DNA of 64,000 nucleotides from Merluccius polli (GCA_030340625.1 JAOPHQ010004330.1:1-64000), one strand, 5' to 3'. Counted from the first letter of the stretch, positions 31,713-42,173 are shown. Numbers and translations: made by a program. Notes: generated from the sequence alone by a model not told the origin.

Positions 31713-32358
31713 GGTCACACCAAAAGATTCACGGGCCGCAAAAGCAGCCGGCAGCCATTAATTTTCAATGACAGCTGGCGACGAGGAGCGGCGTTCGCCA
31801 TAGCAGCAGTGAGCACTTAGCGGCGGTGGGGCTGAAGCGGCGCTGAAGCAGCAACCAATAGCAGAGCTGGATTTTCTTTTCTTCCAGCACTAGTTTCTAG
31901 CAAACATGGAGGAGAAACTATTTGTTGATGTCTCCGGTTTCCCAGAGCTATAATCAGTCTATTCATCTACCGGGACACAAACATAGACGCACAAACACAA
32001 ACGTGATCTTCATTTCTGTTGTTGTTTTGTGTACTGAGAGCGAAGAACCAGGTCAAACTCCTTGTGTGTATGGAAACATATGAGGCCAACGATATGATTC
32101 TGATTCAATAATTACATTTTACTTTGAACTTTGATTATATGGCCTCGCATACAATAGACAAAAGTCAACTGTTTGGAAATATGATTTGCCTTCTTACTTA
32201 CTTATAAACAGGGGAAAGGTGGAAAGTAGTTTATTTGATCATGCTTTCCGGCCTGCCAAGAGCTCTACATCAAACTTGATATAGGGCACAACCGGCTGGG
32301 CAGTGTGCAGCCAGCGGCCAGAGCGCCCACATGTGCAAATTAATCTTTTGGTGTGACC
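31713..32358. mobile_element. DNA transposon with 17-bp perfect terminal inverted repeats
   Basis: ggtcacaccaaaagatt at the left is the exact complement of aatcttttggtgtgacc at the right. The left subterminal part is GC-rich (cagccggcagcc). There is no transposase frame. The target duplication is not clear, so the superfamily is unassigned. Confidence 0.75.
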
Positions 32359-32530
32359 TACAGATGAGATCTGATGCATGTGCTGATCACGCCATGGGTG
32401 AGCTCACCTGTCATCCAATCACAGGCCCCCTTATGCGCATCAGTTGTATGTATAGCGTAAATATGCAAATTCCTGCAAAAAAAATAAATAAATTCTGTAA
32501 TCATCTGGTGTTGTTTGGTCGGTTTGGCAT

Positions 32531-32627
32531 GTGCAAATATGGATAAACCTGCAAATATGGATAAACCTGCAAATATGGATAAACTTGCAAATATGGATAA
32601 ACATGCAAATATGGATAAACCTGCAAA
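32531..32627. repeat. 18-bp tandem repeat (gcaaatatggataaacct)
   Basis: Five copies of gcaaatatggataaacct with single substitutions. One junction creates ATGCAAAT, the POU octamer. The open frame through it reads (ANMDKP)n and is probably not coding. Confidence 0.9.
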
Positions 32628-33324
32628 AAAAGGAAGAGACTGTGCAGCTACAACAAACAATGGGAAGCAAAAAAGATGTGGGTTAAGCTTCTTTGATCAT
32701 GTATTTTGGGGTTTATTCACATAAGCTTACATAATGATACTGTTTTAGTAAAGCTTAAGACTAAATGGAATATGCACATTTTTTGCCTTTCTAATTGAAT
32801 AAGAATATGAATATACACCGTATATTCACACAACACCATGCTCACATCGCCTGCCACCGGACCCATTGTCCCTTACTTGGTAGTGAGAGAGTTGTTTCAG
32901 GAGTTTTGGTATGTGTACCAAGTAGGGATGTTCCGAGCGGTTAATTGCACTGACGTGTACACGACATTTTGAAAACCGTTTATTCGAATACCCGTTAATT
33001 AATTAATTAATTAAATTATGAAATTGAACTCTGAGAAATAGCCCAAACTAAGCACATTTCGATCTATATTTATAACTTATTTATTAGTTATAATAATGTA
33101 CCCCCATTACGAGGTTGCTTTAAGGAGAATTCTGTCTGATTTGTGTTTTTATTTTGACCTTTCTTTTTTTTTCACATTTTTTCGTTTAGTAAAAATCTAC
33201 TTTAAATTATGGAATTGATTAAAACCACTTCTTGTCAGTAAATATATTTGTTTTGGACTTTTAAAGTCTGTCGGCTCTGCGTAATTATTTCTCTCTCTCG
33301 CTCTCTGCTCCGCAAGTGGCAGAG

Positions 33325-33325
<1 letters not shown>

Positions 33326-33385
<60 letters not shown>
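33326..33385. repeat. (GA)n microsatellite
   Basis: About 30 GA units. Confidence 0.97.
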
Positions 33386-33387
<2 letters not shown>

Positions 33388-33648
33388 AACAACATGCCTA
33401 ACTCAGGCTGGCTTTACACGACAACGCTCCCGGGTGAAACCGACAAAATATTTTATCAGATGTGCCTTTCGTTTAGACGGCGACAGCGTTTTGGGGGCTT
33501 GAAAACGCAAAAAAATGAACCCACCCTCCAGAGTGGAAATCTTAAAGACGCTCCACCGTCGCGTTCCCGTCTAAATGGTTGAAAACGCAAGTGTGCTCTG
33601 AGCTGCTCGCGCTGGCTATCCTCGCTTACGCGTTGGCGTCATATCCAC

Positions 33649-33862
33649 GTGCAGTACAGCCAAACAATTACAAACATGTCGGATTATTTGCATCAGTCAG
33701 GCATTCAAGTGGCCTTAGCTGCTTTGATAGCTATCCAGGAGTCATTTCAACAAATAAGCCGAGTAATAACTGATAATACAGATCAGAGAAGGCGAATTAA
33801 TTACCTACGGCAATTGTTGGATGCTCCAATTCGTCGTAGGCGAACCAGAGAGGTATGGATAA
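33649..33862 (+). pseudogene. Interrupted transposon open frame
   Basis: About 70 codons: a Gln/Ile/Ala-rich helical-looking segment, then an arginine cluster (PIRRRRTREVW). I do not recognise the exact family. Position and the Arg cluster suggest a Harbinger transposase or its Myb-like partner. Beyond 33862 the frame runs into the inserted element and is therefore broken. Confidence 0.45.
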
Positions 33863-34427
33863 CGCTGCGTTCGACGGCATATGGGATGTGGGACTTATCC
33901 TACCTCCAACTAAGAAAAGTGCACTGGAATGCCTGTCGAAGTGGAACCTTCAACTGGCGAAGTCGGGGGAGCTCGACCTCCCCCGACTTCGCCACAATTA
34001 CGTCGGAGCAAAATGGCGGCGCCCATGGAATCACACGTTGTGAGAACGAATAGGCTATAAACTTTACTTTTCTGAGTGTAGGGTTGTTTAAGACACTGCA
34101 ATTTTAACACAACTTGTTTTTCATATTATGGCGTGAAATTATGTCGTTATTCTGTTAGCATGAAGATATGTAAATATACCTTAGCGATATGGCAAGCTTT
34201 CATACGGCGCCAGAACATCTCCAACACCGCCATATATCGTTACCCAGTGCTGGACAATATGTTAATCAATGTGTTATTGATACAATTGTAATAATTCCTC
34301 TAAAGAGACTGCGGTCGTCCATGTTTTCTGTTTACATTCCACTTCAATTACCTGGAACGCTTTGAAGTAGGAGCTAGTAGACTTCAGGTAGGATAAGTCC
34401 CACATCCCATTGCCGTCGAACGCAGCA
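33863..34427. mobile_element. Second Harbinger-like MITE, nested at the next level
   Basis: Terminal inverted repeats of about 40 bp begin cgctgcgttcgacggca (left) and tgctgcgttcgacggca (right, inverted). Both continue into atgggatgtgggacttatcc. TAA is duplicated at 33860-33862 and 34428-34430, as for PIF-Harbinger or ISL2EU elements. There is no coding capacity. A 16-bp-stem hairpin lies inside at 33956-33993. Confidence 0.88.
33956..33993. repeat. 16-bp perfect GC-rich hairpin
   Basis: ggcgaagtcgggggag pairs with ctcccccgacttcgcc around a 6-base loop. Confidence 0.95.
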
Positions 34428-35228
34428 TAAGACCCGGGAGAACCAGTCTATGGTGGGGGTGGGGGGGGTGCTACCGGAGGATTTCGGTTCGCGATAATAT
34501 CACTACTATATATATACATGCGCGCGCTGTTGGTGTTGTTGTATGGCAGTGCTTCACAGTACCACCTAGCCACCTGGCATGCACACTACATCAAATTTAA
34601 CACACTTTTGCGTCACCGTGTGCATGCAGATTTCCACCCGAAGACGCGAAATAAAAAGTGGGAACGCAACGCCACTTTTGCGGATTGTGTTGAGATCGTT
34701 GTCGTGTAAAGCTAGCCTCAGACGTCCTTATGAACTTCAGACAACATCACGTTAACGGTTAAACAACGTTTATTTTTCAAGTTGTTTTTTTACAACATCT
34801 TCAAAGACAATGGCGAGCTGCACCCTCCCGCAGGCGACAGTTTTTAATCCATGTTAATAATTAATGTGCAAGTATTTAGCTTGTTAAATGAAAACTTTTA
34901 TTAAGACATGCAGTAATGTTGGTCCATTTTTTTTTAAATTTTTTTTTTAGTGTAACCAAATTTTTTTTACGAAACGGTTAGTGGCGGCAGCCCCGTGTAA
35001 CCGTGTAACTGTAACCGAATACCCGCGCACATCCCTAGTACCAAGGCTCTTGTGAACTCTTATCGCGGTACCAGTGGTCTGACAGGCTGTATCACATTTC
35101 ATGTTCCGCTTTGCTCCTTGCATCCAAAAAAACATTACAGGAGCACCGAATCACACACCACCCGACTCCTAACAACAGTTAATAGTTTCTTTCCACAGGC
35201 AGTCAGGTTGCTGCATAGCTGACGAACA

Positions 35229-36301
35229 TCTAGAGTCAGTGTATTACCTACGGTAGAAGGTACTTATCTAGAGTCAGTGTATTACTACAGTAGAAGGTAC
35301 TTATCTAGAGTCAGTGTATTACTACAGTAGGAGGTACTTATCTAGAGTCAGTGTATTACCTACAGTAGAAGGTACTTATCTAGAGTCAGTGTATTACTAC
35401 AGTAGAAGGTACTTATCTAGAGTCAGTGTATTACCTACGGTAGAAGGTACTTATCTAGAGTCAGTGTATTACTACAGTAGAAGGTACTTATCTAGAGTCA
35501 GTGTATTACTACAGTAGGAGGTACTTATCTAGAGTCAGTGTATTACCTACAGTAGAAGGTACTTATCTAGAGTCAGTGTATTACTACAGTAGAAGGTACT
35601 TATCTAGAGTCAGTGTATTACCTACGGTAGAAGGTACTTATCTAGAGTCAGTGTATTACCTACAGTATAAGGTACTTATCTAGAGTCAGTGTATTACCTA
35701 CAGTAGAAGGTACTTATCTAGAGTCAGTGTATTACCTACAGTATAAGGTACTTATCTAGAGTCAGTGTATTACTACAGTAGAAGGTACTTATCTAGAGTC
35801 AGTGTATTACTACAGTAGGAGGTACTTATCTAGAGTCAGTGTATTACTACAGTATAAGGTACTTATCTAGAGTCAGTGTATTACCTACAGTAGAAGGTAC
35901 TTATCTAGAGTCAGTGTATTACTACAGTAGAAGGTACTTATCTAGAGTCAGTGTATTACTACAGTAGAAGGTACTTATCTAGAGTCAGTGTATTACTACA
36001 GTAGAAGGTACTTATCTAGAGTCAGTGTATTACTATAGTAGAAGGTACTTATCTCGAGTCAGTGTATTACTACAGTAGAAGGTACTTATCTAGAGTCAAT
36101 GTATTACTACAGTAGAAGGTACTTATCTAAAGTCAGTGGATTACCTATAGGAGGTACTTATATAGAGTCAGTGTATTACTACAGTAGAAGGTACTTATCT
36201 AGAGTCAGTGTATTACCTACAGTAGAAGGTACTTATCTAGAGTCAGTGTATTACTACAGTGGAAGGTACTTATCTAAGTCAGTGTATTACCTACAGTAGA
36301 A
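35229..36301. repeat. 37/38-bp minisatellite, 29 units, with higher-order structure
   Basis: Each unit is tctagagtcagtgtattac followed by (c)tacagtagaaggtactta. Variants differ by c insertion, cggt/cagt and gaagg/gagg/taagg. Using those marks, units 1-5 and 6-10 show the same order (A-B-C-D-B), so a five-unit block was duplicated. Later units are more mixed. Open frames through it are repeat artefacts. Confidence 0.95.
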
Positions 36302-36676
36302 AGCGGCTGGCACTGACAACCCCACTTCAAAAAATCTGAACTATCCCTTTAAGGCAGGGCGAGCCAGAGCACAAGTATTTGTACACATGACAATATAGTT
36401 GAACTCAAACTTGAAATTGATGTGATTTCAGATTGAAGTGGTTTGAGTTGGTAATGAGAAGCTGGTTACGCAAGCTTCCTCTTCTGAGTAAACAGTGCAG
36501 ACGTGGATTGGACGACTAGTGTCTCTGTGTGAGGTTTCGCTATGTCAACACTGTCTCCAAGAGCTCATTTCTCTGCATTCTCAGGGAGGACTTGGAATGA
36601 TGTGCTGATGAGACATGGTCAAGGGGTCAAGTCCCTTTTGGATGGAGATAGTAGAGAATCAGGAATACCATAGATT
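36302..36676. other. Intronic sequence, nothing recognised
   Basis: No features seen. Confidence 0.4.
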
Positions 36677-37100
36677 CAGCAGGATAGTGTAGTAGCTACG
36701 CCCCGTCAAAAGGAACTAGGTTTGGTCCCCAATTTCTGCAGCTTGTCTGTACCCCCGTAGATTTGCTATACAGACGGGTGAAAGAAACGTCCATTCCTTG
36801 TTGAAATGGTGGTTTTGAAGAAAGGCTAATTTTGGCCGTGTATGACCAACTGCCATCAGTTAACGGCATACTGAGACCTAAATAAAAAGGCAGTTATAAG
36901 CCACTACAAGGAAACACATACATGTATTTAACCACTACTCTATGAATACCATAAATCTAGAAATACCACCACTACTACTACAAAATGCTACTACGAAATG
37001 ACGACGTAAGCGGCCGACGCCCGACCTAGCAGCACCTACGGTGTCCCATCGCGTCTCAAGTGAATGCACCTTAAGTCACTTTAGATAAAAGCGTCTGTTA
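36677..37100 (+). mobile_element. SINE with head and tail separated
   Basis: The head aggatagtgtagtagctacg and ggtttggtccccaat (B-box region) lie at 36681-36735. The tail gtcactttagataaaagcgt is at 37073. Head-to-tail length is about 420 bp, against about 170 bp in sibling copies, so roughly 250 bp have been inserted. Confidence 0.6.
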
Positions 37101-38140
37101 CACGGCTAGAGGCTTAATACAATACAAAATACCACACCCATTTATAGCACCAGAAACTAGTGCCAAAAACAAGTTCACTTACTGACCATGAAAACAATCA
37201 CACTTCGAATGTTTTGAGGGAGCTCAGCACACGGATGTGCCATGTGAACAGTTTTTGGCTTCATTACAATTGGCGGAGCAGCAAAGGCGTTGTTAAGCGT
37301 CATCTCCACTGCTCTGAATCTGGACTACTTTATTACACATTCACCCAACGCTTGTTTCCCCCCCCCACGGTAGTTACAGCTTATGAATTCTAATCCTCCG
37401 CTTACAGTCTAATTAATGTGCGAACTCATGTCTGGGGCCGGGGATGAAAAGCCACAGCTATAATTCAATCAGGTGATCGGGGGAGGCAGGGCACTGAGGC
37501 CTCGATTATAACACCTCCGACGTGGACGGCGGCACACGAGACACGTCAACGACTACTCGTCTGCTAATGATATGGTAAAAGCGCCTCATTCGACTCGGTC
37601 CTGCGGTTCACCGGGATGAACCATCCACATGCTACGGCTGCTTTGGAAGTTCAGGTCAGCCGGAGGTTGTTCTGGTTACTGCTGTCGACTGTGGTTATGT
37701 GTCTTGTAGTGAAGACTTAGCGGTACGTTCAAGACACGGTGGAGAACACATGAGGTGGAGAATTAAACAATCTGCTACTTGGAAAATGTCCTCACACCTC
37801 GGCCCTGGAAAACCCAACAGTCCGGCTTCAGTTGCACATAAAAAAGCCTGGTTATGCAGCTTATTTTCAAATATTTTGTAAATAATCTGCTAAATGATTT
37901 CTACGAAATGGTCTCACAACCCTTTTTCTTAAAGCCAAAACACGTATGTAACAAATTCCAGATAGTCTTCATTCCCATTATAAGACAGGATGATGACAGA
38001 AAGAGAGGGAGAGAAAGAGACGCATACAAGAATGAGAAGATGAGAGAAAAGCCAGAAAGAGATGACAAGAGAGAGAAAGAACGACGGGTTGAGAGAGCGA
38101 CAGAGGGAGTAATAGAAACGAGAGATGGAGTGAGATAAAC
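37101..38140. other. Intronic sequence, nothing recognised
   Basis: 37385-37500 is repeat-free and has homeodomain-like taatta motifs. Purine-rich from 37990 onward. No exon found. Confidence 0.4.
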
Positions 38141-38206
<66 letters not shown>

Positions 38207-38355
38207 GTAGTGAGAGAGAGACGGAGAGCGAGAGAGAGAGGTAGTGAGCCAGAGAGAGAAAGGCAATGAGTGAGACAGAGAGAAAGAGAGGTAGTGAGCC
38301 AGAGAGAGAGAGGTAGTGAGCCAGAGAGAGAGAGGTAGTGAGCCAGAGAGCGAGG
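38141..38355. repeat. (AGAA)n then GA-rich 20-bp minisatellite next to the exon
   Basis: About 16 AGAA units run to 38205. Then four to five copies of gagagagaggtagtgagcca follow. The array ends within ten bases of the splice donor at 38363. Confidence 0.95.
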
Positions 38356-38363
38356 AGTCTGAC

Positions 38364-38580
38364 CTGATTCTCTGGAGATGTGGATGAAGGCCTCTACTCC
38401 GCTCTCGCCGTAGTTCCCCTCGGAGGCCAGTGTGGAGACGTAGTTCCACCCCATCGCCGTGACGATGTCCATCATTGCCTGTGCCTGGTAGGAGTCTGGA
38501 GGAACCACACGCGAGAAGAAGTCGTAGCGCACGTTGTCGCTCAACTCCGGCGCCGTGGACGCATAGCTCACCTGAGGGAT
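38364..38580 (-). CDS. grm8: Group III metabotropic glutamate receptor, internal exon (first visible)
   Basis: This 217-bp exon encodes the hinge side of the glutamate-binding lobe. The acceptor ttgtctccag ends at 38581 and the donor (cag/gtcaga) begins at 38363. It starts in phase 0 and ends after one base of a Gly codon. The translation runs IPQVSYASTAPELSDN, YDFFSRVVPPDSYQAQAM, GWNYVSTLASEGNYG, ESGVEAFIHISRES(G). The Thr of SYAST and the Tyr of EGNYG correspond to glutamate-contact residues Thr182 and Tyr230 of mammalian mGlu4. By eye it differs at about 7 of 73 positions from remembered GRM8 and about 9 from GRM6. The preceding exon is not in this window. It acts at the plasma membrane, typically as a presynaptic Gi/o-coupled autoreceptor (family knowledge). 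Confidence 0.95.
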
Positions 38581-38641
38581 CTGGAGACAAGACAGCACTA
38601 TTAGTACTACTATACTAACACTACTATTACTAATACCAATA

Positions 38642-39179
38642 CTACTATCATTACATCATAGCTCACCTGAGGGATCTGATTTAACAACCAGATGTTCAAC
38701 ATTAAGAACCCCTTCCTCTCCTTGAGTCTTAAATATCGGCCTTGGTGTGTTTGTTGTAGACAATACTACAACACTTACAAGAAAGACTTTACTCTAGAGA
38801 GAAAGGGTTTATAACCACATGTGTTATGGTTGAATGGAGAACAAAATACACCCAAAAATCATATTCCCTAAACCCGCTTTAAAGAAATCTGCCCAGAAGG
38901 TATAAATTGGTGAATTTCCTAAATGTCAACTTGGTAAAATCTCATGTCTCATTATAGTTCTGCTTATCAACACCAGAGGCAGTGAGCCAGAGAAGGTTTC
39001 TCACTGGGCGATAACGTTGTCCGACCTTCTAAAAACAGACAGTAAGACATTTACTGGCTGTTTACGGCAGCCTGTAAGGTTGGTGGATAATGTATCAGAT
39101 TTTTTATTAAAGTTCGGTTTGGATGTTTTGGATGACATATTGAGCTATTAAAGTGTGTGGGCTGATTCTGTTTGGATCA
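38642..39179. other. Intronic sequence, nothing recognised
   Basis: 'catagctcacctgagggatctg' at 38658 repeats the exon's 5' border (38572), so a 23-base piece of exon edge plus acceptor has been copied nearby. Otherwise featureless. Confidence 0.45.
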
Positions 39180-39565
39180 GAAGATATGTAGGCCCTGCTC
39201 TTGGTTAATGAAGTGGTGAGGAAGTGAGGCAAAGTGGTGAGCAGGTGAGAGGGTGATGGTGTGAGGTGGAGGTGAGGGGGGTGGTGAGGAGGTGGGGGTT
39301 GTGGACAAGGTGAAGGAAATGAAAGGGTGAGGAGGGGAGATGGAGAGGGGGAGAGGATGTGAAGGAGATGAGAGGGTGAGGTGGTCAGGTGAAGGAGGTG
39401 AGAGGGTGAGGTGATAGGGTGAAGTTGATGAGAGGACCGAGGTGGTAAGGTGAAGGAGATGAGATGGTGAGGTGGTAAAGTCAAGGAGATGAGAGGGTGA
39501 GGTGGTAAGGTGAAGGGTGAGAGGGTGAGGTGGTGATAAGGTGGAGGAGATGAGAGGGTGAGGTG
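39180..39565. repeat. G-rich minisatellite (gagagggtgaggtggtaaggtgaag)
   Basis: The phrases gagatgagagggtgaggtgg and taaggtgaagg alternate about ten times with variable spacing. Confidence 0.88.
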
Positions 39566-39600
39566 GTAATGTGAATTACAGGGCTGAGTTACAACACATA

Positions 39601-39870
39601 GGGCAGTGGGAGTGGCCAGCAGGGCAGACGGTCAGCAGCAGACAGTCAGCAGCAGGCGGTCAGCAGCAGACAGGTCAGTCACACCGGAGGACCATACTGG
39701 CCCTTTAGAGGACGATTGAAAGCCTGATTGATTTCACTTCAGCACAAAGGCCATGGTGTTTAAAGGCTCCACCCTCTCCACATCATCACCCCTACACACC
39801 CCACTGCTCCTCACCCCCATCCAACTGTCTAGTTGACATTCTGGGATAGGGTGTCTGGGTGGGTGGGGGG
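39601..39870. other. Intronic sequence with short CAGCAG repeats and poly-G
   Basis: gtcagcagcagacagtcagc-type repeats at 39630-39672; poly-G at 39866-39879. Confidence 0.6.
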
Positions 39871-40077
39871 GGGGGGGGTGCAGGGGGACAGACAGCTAAA
39901 GACCCACCAGCAATACAAATGTCACTCAAAGACTGGCAGCTCTGACCAAACTACCGACGGGCGCTGATGAAAGGCCCTGTACCTAGACAGTCATCAGCCA
40001 CCAGATCCTCTGCAAACACGCCAGGGATCAACTCATTAATGGCTTCATCCATCTCTCTCACTCTCACTCTCGCACAC

Positions 40078-40078
40078 A

Positions 40079-40142
<64 letters not shown>
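40078..40142. repeat. (CA)n microsatellite
   Basis: About 30 CA units. Confidence 0.97.
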
Positions 40143-40144
<2 letters not shown>

Positions 40145-41870
40145 ACAAGGATGTCACGGTTTCTGGGAGGGAGGGTGTTTTAGCAAACTTTCCTAATTTG
40201 ACTACTTTATACTATATACTTTTTCATGTTAAGGGCTTAGGGTGAGGGGGTGTCATCTACTGTAGACCTGTAAATCCCTTTGAGACTGAAACTGTTATAA
40301 AGGTGTATCTTCAGGGTGGGGGGGGGGATTTAATCATTTAAAGGTGAACCTCCAACTCCACTCAATGGAAATGCCAACTTCTCAGCGATGTCTGAGTTCC
40401 AGACCCAGAGTTTAGGAATCACTGGCAGCTAAACACATCAGAAGATATGAGCTTCTGCTGGGAAGACTGAGGTCAGCACAGGGTAAATCAGAAACAAAAT
40501 TATATTATTATTTCATCATAAATCAAGCTGACCTTGACTGATCAAATCTTGATCCAGTATATGCGGGAGACAGATTCAATTCTGCCCACACTTCACATGG
40601 CAACAATACTATTTTATACAACTAACAGATTTACTGTTTCATTGTCTGTGATCAAATGTGTATTTAATGTTAATACACTTTATTTATAACAGTATTGACA
40701 GTGCAACACGCTATTTGACATAATGCCGGTATAAGCCAACAGAAAAATAAAATGGAAAGCTTAAATGAAACCAACATAGAGCTGTTGGAAGACTAACCTT
40801 TACAGAAAAGCTTTTATCGTCTGACCTTTCCAATGTTTGGTTCTCCTGCCACTTGTTTTCCTTCTTATGTATATCTTTCCTATTTATTTTATGCTTCTTT
40901 TCATCTTTGTTTATTCATTTTACTTAATTTTACCTTGTCATGATGTGGTGATGTTAGAGTTTATATTGAAAGGTGTGATGTCAATAAAGTTCATATTTAT
41001 ATTTGTTTCAGTGGATAAAAGACATTTACGCTGGATGAAATGGGAACAAGGTCGTTCTTTTTCATCCTGTGACTTCGGTATGAACCCTTTCGAGTACACG
41101 GGTGCCAACAAGCTAAGGAAAGCTATTCTACACATCCTGTGATCCATTACTGAACTTCATCTCACCCATGTGTTCCCTTTATGTTCAGATAGCGGTAGAC
41201 CTTTCTATAGGAGACCATGAGTGGTTGTCAGCTATTGTTATCTTCTGTTCTTTTCTCCAGTCTTTTCTTTAATGGTGTGTTTGACGACGCATGCCTGGAG
41301 TTTTAAACTCCAGGGATACATGCCCCCTCATGACTTGGAGATCTAGACCGGCCCACGAGGTCCCAGTGTGATGAGGTAAAGGTCATCAGGCGACATCAAC
41401 TGCAAATAGATTCCACTCTTCTGCTCCCACAATGGACGCTCTGACTCTTGACTGCACCTTGATATTCTGTGATATCAATATCACAAACAGGAGTGGAGAG
41501 ACAAAGCTCCACTCACACACAAATCACCTTGATAAGCACAGCTTGTGTAAGTCACTCTCCTCCTGAGTTGCGGGTGGACCTCCATAACCTTACTTGGGGC
41601 CAGAAGAAAGTTATTCTCCACGGCCAAACTCTACACGTTGCTTCCACAACCACTACATCTCTTTGCCCATTGATACGACCATTCAGCCATTAAATTGATA
41701 CTTATGTATGAGATAAGTGTCTTCCAGGTGTGTCCACCATGGAAGGCACTACAGCTCTTTTCAGCCTGCTATCTATAATGAATTGATGATAGAATAGTCC
41801 ATGGTAGACTCAGTCTATAAATAGACTAGCTACCTCACCCGGGAGGAGGGAGAGTCAGAGTTCACCACCC
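40143..41870. other. Intronic sequence, nothing recognised
   Basis: poly-G at 40317-40327, and a palindrome gtgatatcaatatcac at 41470-41485. A 101-codon frame (40837-41142) rich in hydrophobic residues has no motif and AT-rich codons. Confidence 0.4.
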
Positions 41871-42036
41871 AATCCTAGACCCTAAACCCCAGAGCCTAAA
41901 CCCTAGACCCTAAAGCCTGGACCCTAAACCCTAAACCACAGACAATAAACCCTAGACCCTAAACCTCAAACCCCAGAGCCTTAACCCTAGACCCCTAAAG
42001 CCTGGACCTTAAACCCCAAACCCTAAACCCAAGACC
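41871..42036. repeat. Telomere-like degenerate repeat (ccctaaa/ccctaga)
   Basis: About 20 imperfect units based on accctaaaccctagaccct with cctgg interruptions. The heptamer ccctaaa and the vertebrate telomeric hexamer ccctaa are both represented. Confidence 0.8.
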
Positions 42037-42050
42037 CTCACTTTGTGTAC

Positions 42051-42071
42051 GCCCCCCCCCCCCCCCCCCCC
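42051..42071. repeat. Poly-C tract
   Basis: About 20 consecutive C bases. Confidence 0.97.
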
Positions 42072-42139
42072 AACATCTGATCCAACTCTGATATTCTACC
42101 ATGGACTGAGTATGTCTGGTTTTTCACAATTTGTATGGA

Positions 42140-42173
42140 GTATGGTCACCCAGTCACCCTTGGGTGACCATAC
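42140..42173. repeat. 13-bp perfect hairpin
   Basis: gtatggtcaccca pairs with tgggtgaccatac around an 8-base loop. Confidence 0.92.

Larger units (their letters stand above)
33406..34717. mobile_element. Harbinger-like DNA transposon nested in a hAT
   Basis: Ends ggctggctttacacgacaac and, inverted, ggctagctttacacgacaac differ at one of 20 positions. The flanks are the 3-bp direct repeat TCA (33403-33405, 34718-34720). It carries an open frame from 33649 whose middle (RRRINYLRQLLDAPIRRRR) resembles the basic start of Harbinger-type proteins. That frame is cut by the next insertion at 33863. Confidence 0.8.
32923..35037. mobile_element. hAT element containing nested insertions
   Basis: The terminus is tagggatgttccg at the left and, inverted, tagggatgtgcgcggg at the right. 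A perfect 8-bp duplication, gtaccaag, lies at 32915-32922 and 35038-35045. Inside are a GA microsatellite (33326-33385), a Harbinger-like element (33406-34717) and, inside that, another (33863-34427). Removing these leaves a roughly 800-bp element with no transposase. Confidence 0.9.
4249..38363 (-). other. 34-kb receptor intron filled with transposons and satellites
   Basis: The donor is at 38363 (cag/gtcaga, minus strand) and the acceptor at 4249. Codon phase 1 matches on both sides, so the two flanking exons are joined directly. The intron contains most of the mobile elements listed here. I recognise no other host exon in it. Confidence 0.85.

Noticed and set aside
35314..36299. Repeated MYYYSRRYLSRVSVLP frames
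   Set aside because: Generated by the 37-bp minisatellite, with frequent stops where the unit length changes to 38.
35229..36301. CRISPR-like repeat/spacer array
   Set aside because: There are no unique spacers between repeats; units are contiguous tandem copies in a vertebrate genome.
37901..38590. 229-codon minus frame over the receptor exon
   Set aside because: Out of frame with the receptor across the exon and then a CT-repeat artefact.
40837..41142. Hydrophobic 101-codon frame as a membrane protein
   Set aside because: Apparent hydrophobicity comes from T-rich DNA; no conserved motif or gene structure.
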